NCBI RefSeq assembly: GCF_038593855.1
Contig: NZ_CP151996.1
Coordinates: 3,534,001 to 3,598,000 of the forward strand
DNA length: 64,000 nt
Source: Lysinibacillus sp. FSL M8-0337
Lineage (GTDB): Bacteria; Bacillota; Bacilli; Bacillales_A; Planococcaceae
Direction: 5' to 3'
Position numbers and translations under genes: made by a program. Below the pieces are notes generated by a model. The model searched no databases and was not told the origin of the DNA. It saw only the letters and a program-made list of their open reading frames with translations. This document shows positions 35,357 to 44,939 of the stretch, one piece after another. Position 1 is the first letter of the stretch. Every line of letters begins with the position of its first letter.

Positions 35357-35908
35357 CTAATGTGCATCCTCAATCATCCAGTCAACAGCACTTATTAAAT
35401 CTGGGAATACGGCATCCGCAAGTGGATCATAGCTACCTAAAAAAACACCTTTTGTACCAGCTCGTTTCCCTGCAATAATATCTGTATCTGTATCTCCCAC
35501 CATATAAGATTTTGATAAATCCACATTATATTTTTCAGCGAGGTCTACAATTAACTTGCTATTTGGTTTCCGACAATCACAACCAGCTTTTGGTTTATGG
35601 GGACAATATACGACTTCATCGATAATTGCTCCCTGTTTTTTTAATTCATTTGTCATATGCGTGTGTATTTTTTTGAGCTGACCTTCTTTCATAAATCCTA
35701 AGCCTACACCACCTTGATTTGTTACAACAAAGACAAAATCAAACGAGTCGTTTAATTTTTTAATCGCTTCTGGCACACGTGGTAAGAAAAACAGTTGCTG
35801 CGGTTTATTCACAAATTTAACTCTTTTCGTCAACACTTCGTTAATTACCCCATCTCGATCCAAAAATACTGCTCTTTTTATATCAATCACACCTTTAATA
35901 AGAATCAA
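35357..35908 (-). CDS. HAD-IIIA phosphatase, GmhB-like
   Basis: About 175-183 residues. FLDRDGVINE (motif I), FVVTNQGGVGLGFM (motif II), a zinc-loop CPHKPKAGCDCRKP and MVGDTDTDIIAGKRAG (motif III/IV) are the hallmarks of histidinol-phosphatase/GmhB-like HAD-IIIA enzymes. Likely a sugar bisphosphatase; substrate unknown. The start is uncertain: the listed TTG has no clear site, and a GTG or ATT after AAAGGTG (about 35887-35890) is more likely. Confidence 0.85.
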   Translation of the reverse strand: MILIKGVIDIKRAVFLDRDGVINEVLTKRVKFVNKPQQLFFLPRVPEAIKKLNDSFDFVFVVTNQGGVGLGFMKEGQLKKIHTHMTNELKKQGAIIDEVVYCPHKPKAGCDCRKPNSKLIVDLAEKYNVDLSKSYMVGDTDTDIIAGKRAGTKGVFLGSYDPLADAVFPDLISAVDWMIEDAH

Positions 35909-36370
35909 TTATATCGTGCCCCATTGTAATTCAACTTATATATACACATCGAAAAATACATTTCATTTTAGTAGGAAAAGCATTTCACAAAAAAGACTAG
36001 TTAGTCACTGGCAATAGCAGCGTATGTCCATCATACCTTCTTTTCTTTATATTACAGTTTATATTGCGAAACATATAAAAAGACTTTTCTATTTTTCATA
36101 GAAAAGTCTTTAGACTATAGCCCCATAGTTGAATAATTATTACACTACCAATTATGTAAAAATTTATAAATATTTTTTTAACTCTTGAATCCCTAACAGT
36201 CATTTTTATAAGGCTAATTCATATCCTTATAGACGCTCTTACCTTTTTGATGGCTGCTTTTAAATCTACCATTACCTATGTTTAATTTCATTGCTTATTA
36301 AAACTTGACTATCAATTTAAATATTATTAAAAAATTAAAAATATCCAATCCTTTGGTACCTCTATAGTTC
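35909..36370. other. Intergenic region with a partial mosaic repeat and a hairpin
   Basis: Contains TTAGTCACTGGCAATAG (36001-36017), a partial match to the mosaic repeat, and a perfect hairpin AAAGACTTTTCTAT/ATAGAAAAGTCTTT (36079-36112). No coding frame with a ribosome site found. Confidence 0.5.
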
Positions 36371-36553
36371 CTATATGTTCTTTTTCTTCTTCATTTTTTC
36401 AATCCCATCAATTAGAATACCTATGCCAAATAACATAAACCCTATCTCAAATGAATATTTAAAATAAATAAAGCTATTATAGCCGAGTTTGTAAACTAGA
36501 CCAATCAAAATGAGGACAACACCTATAATAATAGTGCTATTCCCAATATTCAT
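36371..36553 (-). CDS. Small two-helix membrane protein
   Basis: 60 residues: two hydrophobic segments (TIIIGVVLILIGLVY and FEIGFMLFGIGILI) and a lysine tail (MKKKKNI). The ATG giving MNIGNS follows AAGGAGGAG by five bases. Unknown function. Confidence 0.6.
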   Translation of the reverse strand: MNIGNSTIIIGVVLILIGLVYKLGYNSFIYFKYSFEIGFMLFGIGILIDGIEKMKKKKNI

Positions 36554-36708
36554 TAACACTCCTCCTTCTTAAATAACTCCGAAAAAGCATATAATTTCTT
36601 CAACAGATATCTGTATTATTTTTTTAGTAAAGTTAGTTGTTGATTTGCTGAATTTTTCTCTGTAATTTCAATAAAGAAAACGCTGATATATCAGGTTTTC
36701 TTTATAAT

Positions 36709-37463
36709 TTACCACTTAGAAATTTGTGTACCTGAATAAATTGGTGTGAGATTTCTATCGAAAGCTTCTTTATTATTCCATATTGTAGTTTTTACATGAA
36801 GACCACTTTCACTATACCAAGTTTCAACTTTATAGTATTGCCCTACTGCTTTAGGTGGGAATCCTGATACTACTCCAATCGAAGTAAATGCATAATAAGT
36901 GGTAAATCCTGCATAAAGCGTTTTTGTTATGAAACCAATAGTATTATTTTTTAAAAACTTCACACCAACACCAAGACCACCGATTACAAAATATTCAGCT
37001 AAGGCATTTGCTCTCGAAACTGTGTAGTATTCAGTTACTACTTGACCTGATGGATAATTGTAAAATGTCCCAAGCGATTTTGATTCTGAATATCTTTTAT
37101 TAAATTTCGCAACAACATATTGTGTACCGATAATATTAATCCGAGGCCTAGGTATAGTAAGAGTATGGAAACCAACTGTATTAGCTACTGTAACACAAGT
37201 ACTATCTGACAACCTATATTGGCTAGGCCATTCATAGCCTATACAGACACCTGTATTACCAGCATTTCTTATTTTCACATGGTAATAAACTCTTATAGTT
37301 CCATCACTATAATCTTTAACTATATTAGAAACACTAATATAACTATCAACAAGAGGCGTAGAACCTTTAAAAGAAGTAGCAGCTTTAGCACTATCATTTA
37401 ATTTAAGAAACGATAGTGCTGAGATTAATAGAACACAAACTACCATTTACTTATTTTTCTCAT
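36709..37463 (-). pseudogene. Secreted protein gene with an apparent frameshift in its signal peptide
   Basis: A 245-residue open frame begins MVVCVLLISALSFLKL and ends a signal peptide at AKA, but lacks the charged start. Just upstream, in another frame, GGGAG then ATG encodes MRKISKW and stops at once. Adding one A to the AAA before TGG joins them into MRKISKMVVCVLLI, a normal signal peptide. The mature protein (about 220 residues, many beta strands, WPSQYRLSD, a central hydrophobic part near 160-190) is not a family I recognise. It may be a real mutation or a sequencing error in the A tract. Confidence 0.6.
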
Positions 37464-37935
37464 AATACTAAATATTCTCCCTTTTCTTAATTATTAATTA
37501 ACATTAAATACTTTTTAAACAAAAATAGATTTTTTTAGAATAAAAGTAATAACATTTTTCAATTTTCAGAAAGTAGAATAAATAAATAGAAATCTTTTAG
37601 CAATTGATAAGGCATTACAGAAGTTTTTATACAACATTCGGAAATTAATAAGGTATGCTCGAGGAACAAAAAGATTAATTATCTAATAAGAAGAAGTGTT
37701 GAAAATAAGCCAGCAGCTCAGACGAAGGGGGAAAAGAAGCTCCTCAAGTCTTTATGGATTATAAGTGTTAATTATTCTTTACTATGTAAAACATTAAAAT
37801 GGCTGATTCTTAAATTAATTTCATTTTAGTATGATATAAAAGATATTTCAAGAATAAAATGATATTTTCAATCTATATATTTGCATTTTTCCTGTAATTC
37901 ACCTAAAAAATACAGTCATACTACAGAAAATAATA

Positions 37936-38095
37936 TTAAGAACGTTTCTTTATTACCAAGCTTATTTCACCTTCTATTTTTGGTGATTGATAATACAAAT
38001 GATAACGAGCTCCATGACTTAAACTAGATTCCGTCATTTGATAATCAATAGCATATTTATTAAAAGAGAGCTTTAATTAGATTAAAAAGTGCCAT
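37936..38095 (-). pseudogene. Small gene with a one-base frameshift
   Basis: GAAGGAG precedes an ATG at 38095 that codes MALFNLIKALF and then stops at a T4 tract. Removing one T joins it to NKYAIDYQMTESSLSHGARY and a further 21 residues ending KKRS, giving 52 residues in 160 bp. The ribosome site, the joined frame and the stop suggest a real small gene. Family unknown. Confidence 0.45.
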
Positions 38096-38220
38096 AGTTG
38101 TTCTTCTCCTTCTTCAAAAATTTTTAAAATAGTAGGTAGTTATTATACATTATAATAATTGCACTCTAAATTAGTTGAATGCTCTTAAATATTTTATAAC
38201 CCCTATAAAATAAATATAAA

Positions 38221-38250
38221 AAAACCTGATGCACATTTGGCATCAGGTCG
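38221..38250 (-). terminator. Terminator after yutD
   Basis: ACCTGATGC pairs with GCATCAGGT over 7 bases, with T7 on the minus strand. Confidence 0.8.
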
Positions 38251-38256
38251 TTATAG

Positions 38257-38610
38257 CTATTCTACTATTTGTTCATTGTCATTTGGTTTTGTCACTTCGG
38301 TAGCTTCATTTATTACAACGTCTGGCTGCAAAATAGCTTTACCGGATTTACGCAATACAAAATAAGCACAGCCAAAATTACAATACTCATATAAGTAATC
38401 TTGTAGCGTACTGATTTTTGTATCAAAGGTAGATTTCTGATTTTTATCATCAAAAAAACCTTTTAAACGCAATTGATTATAGCCCCAGTCGCCTACAATA
38501 TAATCATATTTGACTAAAATGTCTGAGTACCGCTCCTTAAAGGCTTCTTCCTGAAAAGCTTCACGGTAATCTTCAACAACTTCGTATTCATATCCTTCAA
38601 TAATGATCAA
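38257..38610 (-). CDS. yutD: YutD-like (DUF1027) protein
   Basis: 117 residues. EEAFKERYSDILVKYDYIVG and DWGYNQLRLKGF (about 21-52) match the YutD/DUF1027 family. Cytosolic, of unknown function, and normally near lipA in Bacillales, as here (34 bp after the lipA stop). The C-terminal 20 residues are variable and acidic. Confidence 0.88.
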   Translation of the reverse strand: MIIIEGYEYEVVEDYREAFQEEAFKERYSDILVKYDYIVGDWGYNQLRLKGFFDDKNQKSTFDTKISTLQDYLYEYCNFGCAYFVLRKSGKAILQPDVVINEATEVTKPNDNEQIVE

Positions 38611-38644
38611 AGTGACACCACCTTTCTAGATCTACTAAATTATA

Positions 38645-39568
38645 TTACACTTCGGCCTGTAATTGACGCTCTTTTGTTGCGGCATTGACTTGCTCGTCTG
38701 CGTGATAACTACTGCGTACAAGTGGGCCTGCTTCACAATGCTTGAAGCCTTTTTCCATTGCAATTTTGCGAAGTTTACCGAATTCAATCGGTGAATAATA
38801 TTTTTTTACAGGTAAATGTTTTTTAGTTGGTTGTAAATATTGACCAATTGTCATAATATCCACGTTATTTGCACGTAAATCGTCCATTACTTCTAAAATT
38901 TCTTCATGCGTTTCACCTAAACCGATCATTAAAGATGATTTTGTTGGAATGTCTGGTTGCATCTCTTTTGCTAAACGAAGAAAGTCTAAAGAACGTTCGT
39001 ATTTTGCACGTGCACGTACTCTTGGCGTTAAACGTCGTACTGTTTCAATATTATGATTTAAAATATCTGGTCTTGCATCCATTAGAAGTTGAAGATTTTC
39101 CTTAATACCTCCAAGGTCAGAAGGCAATACTTCTACTGATGTTAAAGGGCTTTTACGACGAATAGCGCGCACCGTTTCCGCTAACACTTCTGCACCACCA
39201 TCTTTTAAATCATCACGTGCTACCATGGTGATAACAACATGCTTTAAGTTCATAATTGCCACTGAATCAGCCACACGTTCTGGTTCTGCAAGGTCTAACT
39301 CATTTGGTAAACCCGTTTTGACCGCACAGAAACGACATGCACGTGTACAAACTGAACCCAAAATCATCATTGTCGCTGTTCGGCGCTCACCCCAGCATTC
39401 ATGAATATTTGGACAACGTGCTTCTTCGCATACTGTATGAAGATTTTTTTCACGCATAAGCTTTTTAAGACCCTTATATTCATCGTTCGTGTTTAGTTTA
39501 ATTTTAAGCCAATCAGGTTTTCTTACATGTTCTTCTTTTTCATTGCTAGTAGGTTTACAGGATGTCAT
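38645..39568 (-). CDS. lipA: Lipoyl synthase
   Basis: Radical SAM enzyme that inserts two sulfurs into octanoyl groups to form lipoyl cofactor. 307 residues. [12 protein letters not shown] (Cx4Cx5C) binds the auxiliary cluster sacrificed for sulfur, CTRACRFC (CxxxCxxC) binds the radical SAM cluster, and the closing serine motif [10 protein letters not shown] holds the auxiliary-cluster serine. The start is not strongly marked. Corresponds to B. subtilis YutB/LipA. Confidence 0.96.
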   Translation of the reverse strand: MTSCKPTSNEKEEHVRKPDWLKIKLNTNDEYKGLKKLMREKNLHTVCEEARCPNIHECWGERRTATMMILGSVCTRACRFCAVKTGLPNELDLAEPERVADSVAIMNLKHVVITMVARDDLKDGGAEVLAETVRAIRRKSPLTSVEVLPSDLGGIKENLQLLMDARPDILNHNIETVRRLTPRVRARAKYERSLDFLRLAKEMQPDIPTKSSLMIGLGETHEEILEVMDDLRANNVDIMTIGQYLQPTKKHLPVKKYYSPIEFGKLRKIAMEKGFKHCEAGPLVRSSYHADEQVNAATKERQLQAEV

Positions 39569-39683
39569 ACAATTTCGCCCCTATCAAAGTAATCTTTTGT
39601 TGAATATGATCTACCATCACTGTTGTCAATGTATCATATTACACGAACTGCAACAACTAACATTTACTCTCAACTTAACATTT

Positions 39684-40454
39684 CTATTGATATGGCACCG
39701 GCACTTCTATAGATGGCTGTACCGCATCTGTGCCATTCGTATAAATATTTGGTACTGGTCCTCTCGTTAACCCCATAGCTACAGGAATATCCTGTGATAC
39801 CGTCGTTGACTTACTGGCAAATGGCACGATTATTTGGACATTCACTTCTATATGAATGCCAACTTCGACATACGCACTATTAATACCAAATTCTCTAATA
39901 TCTGCTGTAACATTACTATGGACATTGCCAATTACATGAAAACGTATTGGTATTTTAGGCCCTAAATTACCGAGCAAAGGAATATCTGCCGCCTGTGCAA
40001 GTGGGACGAAAAAGACAATACCATCTCCTTGTTGAATTTTATTGACATCATATTCGACATTATCTAAATCTGGTAAGTGGGACAATTCTCCATGTTCAGC
40101 TTGTTCTAAATACATTTTCACAAGTTCAAGTGTTTCAGCACGCACTCTATTAATAATTTCTGTATTAAATTTTGTGGTCACTGACGTACCAGATGGTACA
40201 TCTTCGATTATATCATTAACGTCCAATACGTTAGAAGTACGTGAGTTAATGGCTTTACTCACAACATACGACGCAATTTTATTTGTCTGCACTTCTGCAT
40301 ATTCTAAATATGTGGGTTTAAGACGCTCATTTAAAAAATACAGAAAAAATGCTATACAAATAATACTTGCAACGATTAATAAGGTTAAACGATTAAGCTG
40401 CATTCCTCTTTTATGATTCGTTCGCAATTTCATCCTTTTTCGAGGGAAAAACAA
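39684..40454 (-). CDS. yunB: Sporulation protein YunB
   Basis: About 250 residues: Arg/Lys-rich start, one membrane helix (LLIVASIICIAFFLYFL near 26-42), then an extracytoplasmic domain with ISYVVSKAINSR-like and IPLGNLGPKIPI-like stretches as in YunB (here NKIASYVVSKAI and DIPLLGNLGPKIPIRFHV). YunB is a mother-cell sporulation protein. The TTG at 40454 has GGAGGAG eight bases before it, but that sequence is part of the upstream terminator stem; an ATG eight codons later has only AAAAGG. Confidence 0.85.
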   Translation of the reverse strand: MFFPRKRMKLRTNHKRGMQLNRLTLLIVASIICIAFFLYFLNERLKPTYLEYAEVQTNKIASYVVSKAINSRTSNVLDVNDIIEDVPSGTSVTTKFNTEIINRVRAETLELVKMYLEQAEHGELSHLPDLDNVEYDVNKIQQGDGIVFFVPLAQAADIPLLGNLGPKIPIRFHVIGNVHSNVTADIREFGINSAYVEVGIHIEVNVQIIVPFASKSTTVSQDIPVAMGLTRGPVPNIYTNGTDAVQPSIEVPVPYQ

Positions 40455-40495
40455 AAAAATCTCCTCCTGTTCTACAACGTATGAACAGGAGGAGC
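40451..40495 (-). terminator. Terminator after the HD-GYP gene, overlapping the yunB start region
   Basis: CTCCTCCTGTTC pairs perfectly with GAACAGGAGGAG (12 bp, 10-base loop), followed on the minus strand by ATTTTTTTG. The GGAGGAG arm is also the best ribosome site for yunB. Confidence 0.8.
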
Positions 40496-40498
40496 AAA

Positions 40499-41608
40499 TT
40501 ATACGACTCTCGTTGGCACTACATAATCGGTTTCAATACTATCAATTTTTACAGTTGGATAGTCCACTAAATTAATTTCATATGTCGCTGTAAGTAATTC
40601 ATTACGCTCTTCAAAAATGCGAATCCAAGGCAAGGCAGCATCCAAAGTATTTTGTTTAGAAACAATGCCTCGGCGACCATCTGATAATTTTAAAATCAGC
40701 CCATTCGGATAATGGACAACCGATCTTTTTAATGCATTGACAATTCGTGCATCATAAATAGTGCCTGAGCCAGCTTCAACAATGGCAAGCCCTTGTGATG
40801 GTAGCATTTTTTCACGATATACACGATTTGTCGTCACTGCATCGAATACATCCGCTACACCAATAATTTTGGCAAATGGATGGATTTCGAAATCAACTAA
40901 GCCACGTGGATAGCCACTCCCATCAATGCGTTCATGATGTTGAAAAGCACAATGTGCAACCAGTAAGGAAATTGAGTGCAAATTACGTAATAAATCAAAG
41001 CCGTAACGCGTATGCATTTTCATCATTTCAAATTCCTCATGCGATAAGCGACCTGGTTTTTTTAATATCTCTTTCGGCACCATAAGCTTTCCAACATCAT
41101 GCAATAAGGCACCAATACCAATTAAACGAAGATCTTCAGCAGAATGACCTAATTCTTTTGCAATCGCAATCGAGTATAAAGTCACATGAAAAGAATGCTG
41201 ATATAAGTATTCATCAAATAAATAAGCATCTGTTAAAACCGTTAAAATTTCATTATTACCCGTAATAGCTGAGAGTAGTTCATCGACAATCGTAACAATC
41301 GCTTTCGACTGCTGATCTAGTACATAAGAGGCATTCACCGTACTTAAACCATTCAATGATTGGAAAGAATCTTTAATAGTTGAAATGGCTTTGTTCCGGA
41401 CATCAGGAGGAACTGTCTCCTTGACTTCAATGCCTTCAGAAATTTTGTCATCAATATATAAATAATGCGTATTCAACTGTTGAAGTCTTTCAATAATACG
41501 TTCATTAATGACAACGTCTTTCTTTAAAAGTGGATGACCTGCCTCATTCCAAATGGTTCTTCCTAGTACCATTCCTTCTTTTAATACATCGATTGAAATT
41601 AATCGCAT
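40499..41608 (-). CDS. HD-GYP domain protein, likely cyclic-di-GMP phosphodiesterase
   Basis: 369 residues. HDVGK (about 170) and HHERIDGSGYPRGL (about 230) are the HD and GYP motifs; the domain spans about 125-300. The N-terminus (LKEGMVLGRTIWNEAGHPLL) is the usual DUF3391-like lead domain, and about 70 C-terminal residues follow. Cytosolic. It occupies a place between yunB and yunD that holds yunC in B. subtilis. Enzyme activity is inferred from intact motifs. Confidence 0.9.
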   Translation of the reverse strand: MRLISIDVLKEGMVLGRTIWNEAGHPLLKKDVVINERIIERLQQLNTHYLYIDDKISEGIEVKETVPPDVRNKAISTIKDSFQSLNGLSTVNASYVLDQQSKAIVTIVDELLSAITGNNEILTVLTDAYLFDEYLYQHSFHVTLYSIAIAKELGHSAEDLRLIGIGALLHDVGKLMVPKEILKKPGRLSHEEFEMMKMHTRYGFDLLRNLHSISLLVAHCAFQHHERIDGSGYPRGLVDFEIHPFAKIIGVADVFDAVTTNRVYREKMLPSQGLAIVEAGSGTIYDARIVNALKRSVVHYPNGLILKLSDGRRGIVSKQNTLDAALPWIRIFEERNELLTATYEINLVDYPTVKIDSIETDYVVPTRVV

Positions 41609-41643
41609 GACTTCTTCCCCAATCCATTCTTAAAGCATTTTAT

Positions 41644-43011
41644 CTATCGCTTAAAGAAACTTTGCCCATAATCTAACATAATGTTTCGTAAAAAATCAGG
41701 TAAAATATATTTTTTCTTTGCATATTTAAAGCTAGGATAAAAATAACCGAACGTAAACAAATCCAGCGTCACTAATTTATAAGTTCGCTCATTATCTGCA
41801 ATTTTTCCATTAATGAGCAATTGACGCTCCTCATTCATTGCAAAGCCATACGTCAGCATTTTACCAAAAACAACGCCCCTAAACCCTAATCCTTTAAGCT
41901 CCATATTGGGCCATTCTTCATTTTTCGATTGCTGAAAAATCTCTTTTATTTCGGATACCGACAATTCGATTGTACATAAATTAATTGGATGTGGAAAAAT
42001 TTTATGTAAATCAAGCGCGGTTACTGTTCCTTTTGGAAGGCCCTCTAGAAAAATCCCTGCATTAAATAACGCACAGTCTGCACCACTTTTTTCTATAATT
42101 GCTTGCGCAAATAGGTGAGATAATTGTGAGTAATGGAACCATTCTTTATTGTACATTTTTTCTGTCGAAAATACAGGCTTGTCTAATAACCTTTTGCCTT
42201 CTTCTTCTAAAGTTAGCAAAAATTCATTTTCATTTTCAACAATTGGCAAGTCCTTATTATGAATTAAAGTATCCTTTTTTTCAACAATTTCTCTCGTTTT
42301 TCTATCATATTCTATCGCGAGATGTCCAGTATATTGGCCAAATTTCCCTCCACCAGTAAGCAATACACCGTTGATAAACTTCCCATTTGGCAACGTATGA
42401 TGCGTATGAGACCCAAAGATAACATCGATTTCAGGACATTCCTCTGCTAGCAGTTCATCTTCAGTAATTCCTAAATGTGACAGACAAACAACAATGTCTA
42501 CTTCTTTACGCAGTTGATGGGTTAATCGAATAAGGGAACTTCGTGCATCGTCTATTTGCCATTGCAATTCCTTATAATAAATTTCGAACATAGCTGTTGC
42601 TGCAATAACCGCGATTTTCGTGTCATTTTTTGTGGTTAACACAACGTAAGGCTTTAACCACATTGGGTTTTGTCCCTTCGAGGCATTAACATTCGCCACT
42701 ACGACTTCAAATAGCGCGTCATCGTATAGATGAAACAACTCCTCATGAGACAGTGTAATGCCTTCATTGTTACCGATTGTCACAACATCATAACCGGCGT
42801 CGTTTAATAATTTGACATTTCCCTTACCAATCGTCGCGTCTGTATAAATATTTGACCTATCTAGATGATCTCCAACATCAACTAAAAAGCTAGTTTCCCC
42901 TAGAGCCGCATATTGAGCACGTTGCGCATTGACATAGTTTTGCATGCGTGGCCAATACTTAAAATGACTATGCAAATCATTTGTATGAAAAATATGAATT
43001 TTTTCCAGCAT
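41644..43011 (-). CDS. yunD: Metallophosphoesterase / 5'-nucleotidase-like protein YunD
   Basis: 455 residues. HTNDLHSHF near the start, DVGDHLDR, GNNEG (GN-x-E/H position) and GSHTHHTLPNG are the five metallophosphoesterase motifs. The second half is the 5'-nucleotidase C-terminal domain (LFNAGIFLEGLPKG, LVTLDLF). No signal peptide, so cytosolic as for YunD. The ATG at 43011 is chosen (GAGGTGG upstream) over a GTG three codons earlier. Confidence 0.88.
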   Translation of the reverse strand: MLEKIHIFHTNDLHSHFKYWPRMQNYVNAQRAQYAALGETSFLVDVGDHLDRSNIYTDATIGKGNVKLLNDAGYDVVTIGNNEGITLSHEELFHLYDDALFEVVVANVNASKGQNPMWLKPYVVLTTKNDTKIAVIAATAMFEIYYKELQWQIDDARSSLIRLTHQLRKEVDIVVCLSHLGITEDELLAEECPEIDVIFGSHTHHTLPNGKFINGVLLTGGGKFGQYTGHLAIEYDRKTREIVEKKDTLIHNKDLPIVENENEFLLTLEEEGKRLLDKPVFSTEKMYNKEWFHYSQLSHLFAQAIIEKSGADCALFNAGIFLEGLPKGTVTALDLHKIFPHPINLCTIELSVSEIKEIFQQSKNEEWPNMELKGLGFRGVVFGKMLTYGFAMNEERQLLINGKIADNERTYKLVTLDLFTFGYFYPSFKYAKKKYILPDFLRNIMLDYGQSFFKR

Positions 43012-43027
43012 TCCAGCCACCTCTTCT

Positions 43028-43849
43028 TTACAATAAGCCCTCTATAATGGAACGAATTCCTAATAATAATAAAATAATTCGAAGTGCCAGGACAAGTGTA
43101 TCTGATTTAATTTTTTTATTGAGTGCTGCTCCTAGCTTAGCTCCAATATAAGCTCCAGGAATAACTGGAATCGTATAAAGCCAAGGTATATGACCTAAAT
43201 AAATATGGCTTGCGGAGTTCACAATGGATGTTAAGAAGACCATAAACATGGATGTTGCCACTGCCACATGTGGTGGAAATAAAAATAATATGATCATTGC
43301 AGGCACAACCATTGAGCCGCCACCAATACCAAATAATCCAGATGCAAAGCCAACTGCAAAGCAGAACAACAACGCAAACCAAATCGGATAGCCGTAAACA
43401 TATGTTTGTCCAGATGCATCAATAAATTGGTGTTGTGTACCGTTTTTCACAAACCATTGTACAGGTTTCAATTTATCGCGTACAAGTAAAATAATCGATA
43501 TAACAATTAACAATAACCCAAAATATAAATTAAATGAAGGTAAATCCAACCCTTTATTTACCCATGCACCCACCATTGTTCCTGGAACACTACCTAAAAA
43601 AAATATAAAACCACTTTTATAATCCACAGTTTTGGATTTCATGTAGCTTAATGTTGATGCTAGCCCGGTGAAAATCATCATCACAACAGATAGCCCAACC
43701 ACCTTTTGCGGTGTTATATCTGGAAGCAACCCAAGATTTAAGCCAACAAATAAAGTAGCCGGTACTAAAATAATCCCTCCACCTAGCCCAACAAGAGAGC
43801 CGATTAGCCCCGATGCTAGTGCAATGATAACTAAAAGAATAAACTCCAT
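43028..43849 (-). CDS. yunE: TauE/SafE-family membrane permease YunE
   Basis: 273 residues, about eight helices in two halves; each half opens with the family glycine motif (GLIGSLVGLGGGIILVPA and FASGLFGIGGGSMVVPA). Members export sulfite, sulfoacetate or related anions, so a link to sulfur metabolism is possible but the substrate is unknown. Its ATG overlaps the yunF stop by one base (TAATG). Confidence 0.88.
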   Translation of the reverse strand: MEFILLVIIALASGLIGSLVGLGGGIILVPATLFVGLNLGLLPDITPQKVVGLSVVMMIFTGLASTLSYMKSKTVDYKSGFIFFLGSVPGTMVGAWVNKGLDLPSFNLYFGLLLIVISIILLVRDKLKPVQWFVKNGTQHQFIDASGQTYVYGYPIWFALLFCFAVGFASGLFGIGGGSMVVPAMIILFLFPPHVAVATSMFMVFLTSIVNSASHIYLGHIPWLYTIPVIPGAYIGAKLGAALNKKIKSDTLVLALRIILLLLGIRSIIEGLL

Positions 43850-44706
43850 TATATTTCTCCTTCAAACATATTTAATTGTTTTGGCGCTAAACCAACATCT
43901 CGTATTGCTAATAGCTCCTGAAGCTCCTTTGCATTTTTCGCAGCATGCAATCCTGAATTATTATTAAATAACACAAATAGCTCCTGTACCTTCGGCTGTA
44001 TAGCTTGAATATGCTGACCGAGTTGTTGCAACTCTTCTTTATTATAATCATATAGAAAACGAACTTTGCGCCAGTTTTCCATATTGCCAGTATTACGCCA
44101 GCCATGAATATTGCGACCATGAATACGTACGAGTGCCCTATTAGCAGTTACTTCAGGGTAAAAGGGAACAGAGCCAATACCCGCTTGTGGTTCATCACAA
44201 ATCGTATGAATAAATTGATGTTCCTTTAAGAAATCCATTGTTTGCTGGACAAGCTTGTCTGCATACCACGTGCGATTACGAAATTCAATTGCCACATTAA
44301 ACTCTTTTAATTGTTGCCTAATATACAATAAATATTGGACATTTTTTGACTGACAATCAAACCATGGTGGAAACTGTGCGAGTACCATCGCTAATTTTCC
44401 ATGACGTTTAAATTCATTGGCACATTCGATAAACGCGTTAAACATATCATTTTTGGATTCGAAGGGAATTTCCCCACGTAAATGACCGGTCATTCCTTGA
44501 TAAGCTTTTATAACAAAACGAAATGAATCTGGTGTTAGTTCACACCATTTTCGCACATTGTCAACTGATGGAATAGCATAAAATGATGTATCTACTTCTA
44601 CTGTCAAAAAATGACCTGCATAATCAAATAATTTGTCCTTTGAGGCAGTCACACCACTGTATAACGAAGGATGATCGCCCCAGCCTGTTAACCCAATTCG
44701 AATCAT
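43849..44706 (-). CDS. yunF: DUF72 family protein YunF
   Basis: 285 residues, TIM-barrel-like DUF72. Visible marks: GLTGWGDHPSLYSG near the start, EVDTSFYAIPS near 36, AIEFRNRTWY near 140 and VRIHGRNIHGWRN near 193. Biochemical role unknown. GGGAGG precedes the ATG. First gene of yunF-yunE-yunD. Confidence 0.88.
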   Translation of the reverse strand: MIRIGLTGWGDHPSLYSGVTASKDKLFDYAGHFLTVEVDTSFYAIPSVDNVRKWCELTPDSFRFVIKAYQGMTGHLRGEIPFESKNDMFNAFIECANEFKRHGKLAMVLAQFPPWFDCQSKNVQYLLYIRQQLKEFNVAIEFRNRTWYADKLVQQTMDFLKEHQFIHTICDEPQAGIGSVPFYPEVTANRALVRIHGRNIHGWRNTGNMENWRKVRFLYDYNKEELQQLGQHIQAIQPKVQELFVLFNNNSGLHAAKNAKELQELLAIRDVGLAPKQLNMFEGEI

Positions 44707-44939
44707 AAGACTCCCTCCCTATGTACCTAATGATAGCATACACTTTCTAGTGCAAATACTTACAAAAATCAGAACTACCAGTTGAGTACAATCAATAATG
44801 CAGAATTACTTAAAACGTTGAAAATCATTAATAGCTTTCGACGTTATTATCTAAATATTTTCAATATTCTAATTTATGATTTATAATAGATGCGATTTTA
44901 ACAAAACATTCTAAAAAATGAAGGGAAGGAGAAAGGGAA

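Larger units (their letters stand above)
37464..38256. other. AT-rich region with one broken small gene
   Basis: Nearly 800 bp. The only coding signal is the frameshifted 52-residue frame at 37936-38095. The stretch 37660-37770 has short frames on the plus strand that lack support. No tRNA, repeat array or riboswitch was recognised. Confidence 0.5.

Noticed and set aside
37680-37765. Short plus-strand peptide frames (7 and 22 codons)
   Set aside because: Weak ribosome sites, very short, no hairpin or neighbour support.
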